Shown here one piece after another: positions 12,633 to 15,784 of a stretch of 15,784 nucleotides of DNA (position 1 is its first letter; each line of letters opens with the position of its first letter). Under the pieces are notes generated by a model that saw nothing but the letters and a program-made list of their open reading frames with translations, searched no databases and was not told the DNA's origin. The stretch lies in NCBI GenBank assembly GCA_002495055.1, contig DADR01000067.1:127755-143538 (forward strand), written 5' to 3'. The stretch comes from Methanoregula sp. UBA247 (lineage in GTDB: Archaea; Halobacteriota; Methanomicrobia; Methanomicrobiales; Methanospirillaceae). A program made the translations under genes and the position numbers.

Positions 12633-13673
12633 ATGAAAAACATCCCGCTCGTGGTCTCCGGACACGCATTCGTTGGGGAGGATCTTGAACTCCGTTCGGT
12701 TGATATCGTAATGGAGAGCGGTATAATCACAGAGATAGAAGAAAATCTGAAAGCACCTATGCAATGGATCTGCCCTGCATTTTTTAATGCGCATACGCAT
12801 CTCGGGGACACCATTGCTATGGACTGCGGAGTGAAAGGAGATCTCGCGTCTCTGGTCACTCCTCCGGATGGGCTGAAACATCGCCTGCTCGCTGCTGCTT
12901 CCCATCAGGATCTGGTTTTGGCGATGCGTGCGAGTATTCAGGGAATGATAGCTGGCGGTACAGCCGGCTGTGCTGATTTCCGGGAAGGGGGAGCAGCAGG
13001 AGTGTCGGCACTCAGAGAAGCAAACAGGGGATTATCATTCCAGCCATTTATTTTTGGGCGCGAGGGGGGGGAAATAGTTGCCGATGGACTGGGGATCAGC
13101 AGCACCCGGGATAGTAAAGGCATTGATTCCATGGTTGCAGATGCACACCGGTTGGGAAAAAAAATTAGTGTGCATGCAGGTGAAAGGGATTCCGGAGATG
13201 TTGACGAGGCACTTGCCCTTGATCCGGACCTTCTTATTCACTGCACCCATGCAACAAAAAAACAGCTTCGTGAATGTGCTGACAGACAGATTCCAATTGC
13301 TGTTTGTCCCAGATCCAACTGGACGCTCGGTGTTACATCCTCATCGTATCACCCACCGCTGAAACTTATGCAGGACCTTGGGTGCAGGATATTCCTCGGC
13401 ACAGACAATGTTATGTTCGTATCCCCGGATATGTTATCTGAAATGTCGTTTACATCCACGGTATACAGGATTGATCCCAAAGTCCTGCTTCGTGCAGCGG
13501 TTCAGGGTTCTGAACTGGGAGGAAACTCATATTTTATCCGCAAGGGTATGCGTGCAAATATGTTCACGATAGATGCCACACAATCAGCACTGTATCTCAG
13601 CCGCGATCCGGTTACATCCTTGATAAAAAGGGCTTCTTGTCGCCAAATAGCCAATAACGTTTTTAATTTGTAA
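12633..13673 (+). CDS. Amidohydrolase-family deaminase/hydrolase, substrate unknown
   Basis: A 346-aa metal-dependent hydrolase of the amidohydrolase superfamily, nearest in style to the cytosine/adenosine/chlorohydrolase deaminase branch. A small beta domain (1-47) is followed by the metal motif HTH (His54, His56) in FFNAHTHLGDT, SVHAGE with His181, IHCTH with His203 and His206, CPRSNWTLG, and the catalytic Asp258 in LGTDNVMFVSPDMLSEM. The full metal set is present, so the enzyme should be active, binding one metal. The expected reaction is deamination or hydrolysis of a ring or amide C-N bond; the substrate cannot be read. ATG 12633 is used; the longer frame from 12573 would run through the promoter and overlap Sec61-beta. 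The C-terminus (RASCRQIANNVFNL) is short compared with many relatives. It is divergent from Sec61-beta. Confidence 0.85.
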   Translation: MKNIPLVVSGHAFVGEDLELRSVDIVMESGIITEIEENLKAPMQWICPAFFNAHTHLGDTIAMDCGVKGDLASLVTPPDGLKHRLLAAASHQDLVLAMRASIQGMIAGGTAGCADFREGGAAGVSALREANRGLSFQPFIFGREGGEIVADGLGISSTRDSKGIDSMVADAHRLGKKISVHAGERDSGDVDEALALDPDLLIHCTHATKKQLRECADRQIPIAVCPRSNWTLGVTSSSYHPPLKLMQDLGCRIFLGTDNVMFVSPDMLSEMSFTSTVYRIDPKVLLRAAVQGSELGGNSYFIRKGMRANMFTIDATQSALYLSRDPVTSLIKRASCRQIANNVFNL

Positions 13674-13705
13674 ATCCAATAAAAGAGCCATGTTTGTTTT
13701 GGGGG

Positions 13706-14140
13706 ATGCCAGTGTTTAATAATATACTTGTCGCACTTGATGGATCGGAGGTAAGCCAGCGCGCACTGGTCCGGGCTACGGATGAAGCGAAATTATGGAA
13801 AGCAAAACTCCATGCCATTTACGTGGTGGAGACTGGCCTTTTCTCTTCCCTTCCCCTGGATAATACCGTGGAAATAATGTACCGCGTTCTCGAAAAAGAA
13901 GGGGAAGCAGTGCTGGAGAAAGCAAAAAAATACTGTTCAGAGAAGGGTGTCACGATCTTTACCCATATGAAACAGGGACATGCCGGAAGCGAGATCATTA
14001 CTCTTGCTGAGCGTGAAAAATCAGACATCATTATCGTCGGTTCTCATGGTAAGAGTAATACTGACCGTCTTCTTATTGGAAGTGTCAGCACATTTGTAGT
14101 AACCCACAGCAAAGTAACGACCATGGTGGTGAGATTATAA
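13706..14140 (+). CDS. Universal stress protein (UspA family)
   Basis: A 144-aa cytosolic UspA-fold protein of the ATP-binding class. The N-terminal strand NNILVALDGSE holds the nucleotide-contacting Asp, and the C-terminal signature G-x2-G-x9-G-S is complete in GSHGKSNTDRLLIGS, followed by VVTHSKVTTMVV. The start is uncertain: ATG 13706 has an AT box (about 13676-13686) at leaderless distance, while GTG 13712 would begin the protein at MFNNILVALDG with the G-rich run 13701-13705 as a possible ribosome binding site. The upstream TTG at 13694 is unlikely. The CBS-domain gene follows after 5 nt, so the two are almost surely one transcript. That suggests two adenine-nucleotide-binding proteins made together, perhaps reading the energy state (inference). 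Confidence 0.93.
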   Translation: MPVFNNILVALDGSEVSQRALVRATDEAKLWKAKLHAIYVVETGLFSSLPLDNTVEIMYRVLEKEGEAVLEKAKKYCSEKGVTIFTHMKQGHAGSEIITLAEREKSDIIIVGSHGKSNTDRLLIGSVSTFVVTHSKVTTMVVRL

Positions 14141-14145
14141 CAGAT

Positions 14146-14994
14146 ATGATTGTCAAAGAATACATGACATCTGACGTGGTTCACGTCGAAATCCCGGGAA
14201 ACCGTGATGATGTCTTAAAAATACTCAAACGAACGGGTATCTCCGGTGTCCCCGTTATCAAGAATAAAAAGATCGTTGGTATTATTACGCGGAAGGATCT
14301 GTTGAGAAAACCCGAAGAGATCCAGCTCGGGCTTCTTATGACACCCAAACCCATAACCATCGGTCCGGATTCTGATATCCGGGAAGCTGCCCGCATCCTG
14401 GTCACCCGACATATTCGCAGGCTTCCGGTGGTAGAGGATGGTCAACTTGTTGGTCTTCTCTCTGTTGGTGATCTCATGCATGCGATCGCCAAACTCAAGA
14501 TAAAAGATGAGATTAAGGATACATATACCAGCCTTACATTTGCGCTCTGGGAAGAAACCCCTCTACCGGTTGTTGGAAGAGTTATGGAAATATCCGGTGT
14601 GGATGCTATACCCATTCTTGATGCCGAGAACCGGTTACAGGGTATCATTTCTGAGCGCGATCTCATCAGGAGTTCAAGTATCGAAGATAGTGTTGGGGTA
14701 AGCGATTTCTCCAATGGCACTGATGACGATGAATGGACCTGGGAAAGCATCCGGGACAATCACACGATCAGTTTCGGTATCTCAAAAGTTCAGCTCCCGA
14801 ACCGCCCGGTGAAACTTGCCATGGTAAAGAATGTCGTAGCGGTTCCGGTAAACGCCGAAGTGAGCGAGTGCGCACTCAAGATGCGCCGTGCACGGGTTGA
14901 CCAGATTCCGGTAGTGAACGGTGATAAACATCTTGTTGCAATGCTCTATGACCGGATGCTTATCCGGGTTTTATGTAAGGATCCGGCAGAATAA
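14146..14994 (+). CDS. Four-CBS-domain protein
   Basis: A 282-aa soluble protein made of two CBS pairs and nothing else. CBS1 is at about 1-55 (MTSDVVHVE ... GVPVIKNKKIVGIITRKDLL), CBS2 at 63-117 (LLMTPKPITI ... RRLPVVEDGQLVGLLSVGDLM), a more divergent CBS3 at 125-182 (lacking the usual opening M-T/S, with AIPILDAENRLQGIISERDLI), and CBS4 at 225-278 (MVKNVVAVPV ... QIPVVNGDKHLVAMLYDRMLI). Between CBS3 and CBS4 lies an acidic insert (TDDDEWTWE near 199-207). CBS pairs usually bind AMP, ATP or SAM and regulate a partner; no effector domain is attached here. GGTGGTGAG, 12 nt upstream and inside the usp gene, may serve as ribosome binding site. It is co-transcribed with usp and ends 88 nt before the proteasome gene. 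Confidence 0.92.
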   Translation: MIVKEYMTSDVVHVEIPGNRDDVLKILKRTGISGVPVIKNKKIVGIITRKDLLRKPEEIQLGLLMTPKPITIGPDSDIREAARILVTRHIRRLPVVEDGQLVGLLSVGDLMHAIAKLKIKDEIKDTYTSLTFALWEETPLPVVGRVMEISGVDAIPILDAENRLQGIISERDLIRSSSIEDSVGVSDFSNGTDDDEWTWESIRDNHTISFGISKVQLPNRPVKLAMVKNVVAVPVNAEVSECALKMRRARVDQIPVVNGDKHLVAMLYDRMLIRVLCKDPAE

Positions 14995-15035
14995 AAACCT
15001 TTAAATTTCTCCATATCATTTATTACCATAAAGCG

Positions 15036-15043
15036 CTTTTAAA
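15036..15043 (+). promoter_or_regulatory. TATA box of the proteasome beta gene
   Basis: CTTTTAAA, preceded by the purine-containing AAGCG (a possible BRE), would start transcription near 15065. The leader then carries TGAGGAG at 15071-15077, 5 nt before the psmB ATG, so this gene has a led, SD-driven start, unlike several neighbours. Confidence 0.5.
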
Positions 15044-15082
15044 CAATGGATTTTAGCGTTTATTTGTTTTTGAGGAGTCAAT

Positions 15083-15724
15083 ATGCCTGAACAGTACCAG
15101 GAGTCCATGAAGGGGACTACCACCATTGGTCTCGTTTTTTCCAGCGGTGTAATTCTCGCAACCGAGAAACGGGCGACCATGGGCTACATGATCGCAAGCA
15201 AGAAAGCAAAAAAAGTATACCAGGTTGCAGACCGGATCGGTTTGACCACTGCGGGAGGAGTTGGTGATGCGCAGCAGCTCGCCCGTATTCTGACAGTGGA
15301 ATGCAATCTCTACCAGATTCGCAGGTCACGTCCGATAACTGTTGGTGCCACAGCAACGCTGCTCTCGAATTACCTGAACCAGAACCGGTATTTCCCGTAC
15401 TACGTCCAGCTCCTCGTGGGCGGGATTGACGAGACCGGGCCGAGCGTTTACTCAGTCGATGCGATGGGCGGTGCAACCAAGGAAGAAGAGATTGTTGCGA
15501 CCGGTTCTGGTTCTCCCATGGCGTACGGTGTGCTTGAGGACCGTTTCGTCCCCAGGATGAACGAAGATGATGCAATCGATCTCGCTATCCGTGCCCTGAA
15601 ATCCGCGATGAAACGCGATGCCGGATCCGGTGAAGGTATCCATATCGTAGTTATCACAAAAGACAAGTATGAGGAGTTAAACGAGGACAAGCTCAAAAAG
15701 TATCTTGCCAAAACTCCTGCATGA
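15083..15724 (+). CDS. psmB: 20S proteasome beta subunit
   Basis: The catalytic subunit of the archaeal 20S proteasome, an N-terminal threonine protease that self-processes. The 213-aa precursor has an 11-residue propeptide (MPEQYQESMKG) ending in Gly, so cleavage exposes Thr12 (mature Thr1) in GTTTIGL. In mature numbering the active-site set is present: Glu17 (ATEKRAT), Lys33 (KKAKKVYQ) and the Asp of KRDAGSGEG, which aligns with Asp166. GDAQQLARI and YYVQLLVGGID, which includes a conserved beta-subunit segment, are intact. The start is fixed by GAGGAG just upstream. A T9 run follows the stop directly. The alpha subunit and the PAN ATPase are not in this window. The next gene (probably aCPSF1) starts 25 nt later. 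Confidence 0.97.
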   Translation: MPEQYQESMKGTTTIGLVFSSGVILATEKRATMGYMIASKKAKKVYQVADRIGLTTAGGVGDAQQLARILTVECNLYQIRRSRPITVGATATLLSNYLNQNRYFPYYVQLLVGGIDETGPSVYSVDAMGGATKEEEIVATGSGSPMAYGVLEDRFVPRMNEDDAIDLAIRALKSAMKRDAGSGEGIHIVVITKDKYEELNEDKLKKYLAKTPA

Positions 15725-15726
15725 TC

Positions 15727-15735
15727 TTTTTTTTT
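15727..15735 (+). terminator. Oligo-T terminator after psmB
   Basis: Nine consecutive T begin 2 nt after the psmB stop, typical of archaeal intrinsic terminators. A second T6 run lies at 15744-15749, directly before the next ATG. Termination may be partial, because the next gene starts so close that read-through may be its main source of message. Confidence 0.55.
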
Positions 15736-15749
15736 AGGACGACTTTTTT

Positions 15750-15784
15750 ATGCTGATTGAAGAACGGCTCAAAGAGCTCAAAGA
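15750..15784 (+). CDS. Start of next gene, probably beta-CASP ribonuclease aCPSF1 (partial)
   Basis: An ATG at 15750, with AGGA at 15736-15739 as ribosome binding site, opens a frame reading MLIEERLKELK up to the window edge. This charged amphipathic start resembles the N-terminal KH-region start of the archaeal beta-CASP/KH-domain RNase aCPSF1, which in many methanogens follows psmB directly. The identification rests on 11 residues plus context; the catalytic domain is outside the window. Confidence 0.55.
   Translation, partial: MLIEERLKELK

Noticed and set aside
1..15784. Mobile element, phage, CRISPR or defence system
   Set aside because: No transposase, integrase, direct-repeat array, toxin-antitoxin pair or nuclease/ATPase defence gene was recognised. 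The intact genes are housekeeping or small orphan families.

Overview
The window looks like a chromosomal stretch from a methanogenic archaeon, most likely Methanomicrobiales (a Methanoregula-like relative; the genus is an inference from gene content and style). The evidence is a coenzyme F420 ligase (CofE), a 20S proteasome beta subunit, an archaeal Sec61-beta protein, archaeal TATA-box and leaderless starts, and small families that are typical of methanogens (DUF2769-like, DUF1922-like). No insertion sequences, CRISPR arrays, phage genes or defence genes were seen. Gene density is high and the content is mostly housekeeping and cofactor metabolism.

Layout. Bases 1-24 are the 5' end of a tRNA on the minus strand, cut by the window edge, followed by one possible small ORF. 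Bases 270-2157 carry sirC-hemA as an overlapping pair. Bases 2262-3225 hold two minus-strand genes, a lipoprotein and a Cys-rich DUF2769-like protein. A flavodoxin-fold protein on the plus strand (3333-4067) leads into hemB-hemL-hemC-cobA-psiE (4137-8420), in which every gene overlaps the next by 4-14 nt. A minus-strand HI0933-type flavoprotein faces a cytosolic PAS histidine kinase across a divergent gap. Then come a DUF1922-like zinc-ribbon protein (minus), cofE (plus), Sec61-beta (minus), a divergently transcribed amidohydrolase, a UspA-CBS pair, the proteasome beta subunit, and the first codons of the next gene, probably the beta-CASP/KH ribonuclease aCPSF1.

How the genes work together. 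HemA and HemL make 5-aminolevulinate from Glu-tRNA, HemB makes porphobilinogen, HemC makes hydroxymethylbilane, CobA methylates uroporphyrinogen III to precorrin-2, and SirC oxidises that to sirohydrochlorin. In a methanogen this feeds coenzyme F430, corrinoids and siroheme. The one step missing is uroporphyrinogen III synthase (HemD); the slot after cobA is taken by a PsiE-family membrane protein. The set is also split in two by the lipoprotein/DUF2769/flavodoxin block.

I did not find a clearly new multi-gene system. The best leads are the PsiE protein translationally coupled to tetrapyrrole genes, the missing hemD, a perfect Shine-Dalgarno followed by a 21-codon TTG frame before the histidine kinase, and the compact divergent promoter between Sec61-beta and the amidohydrolase.
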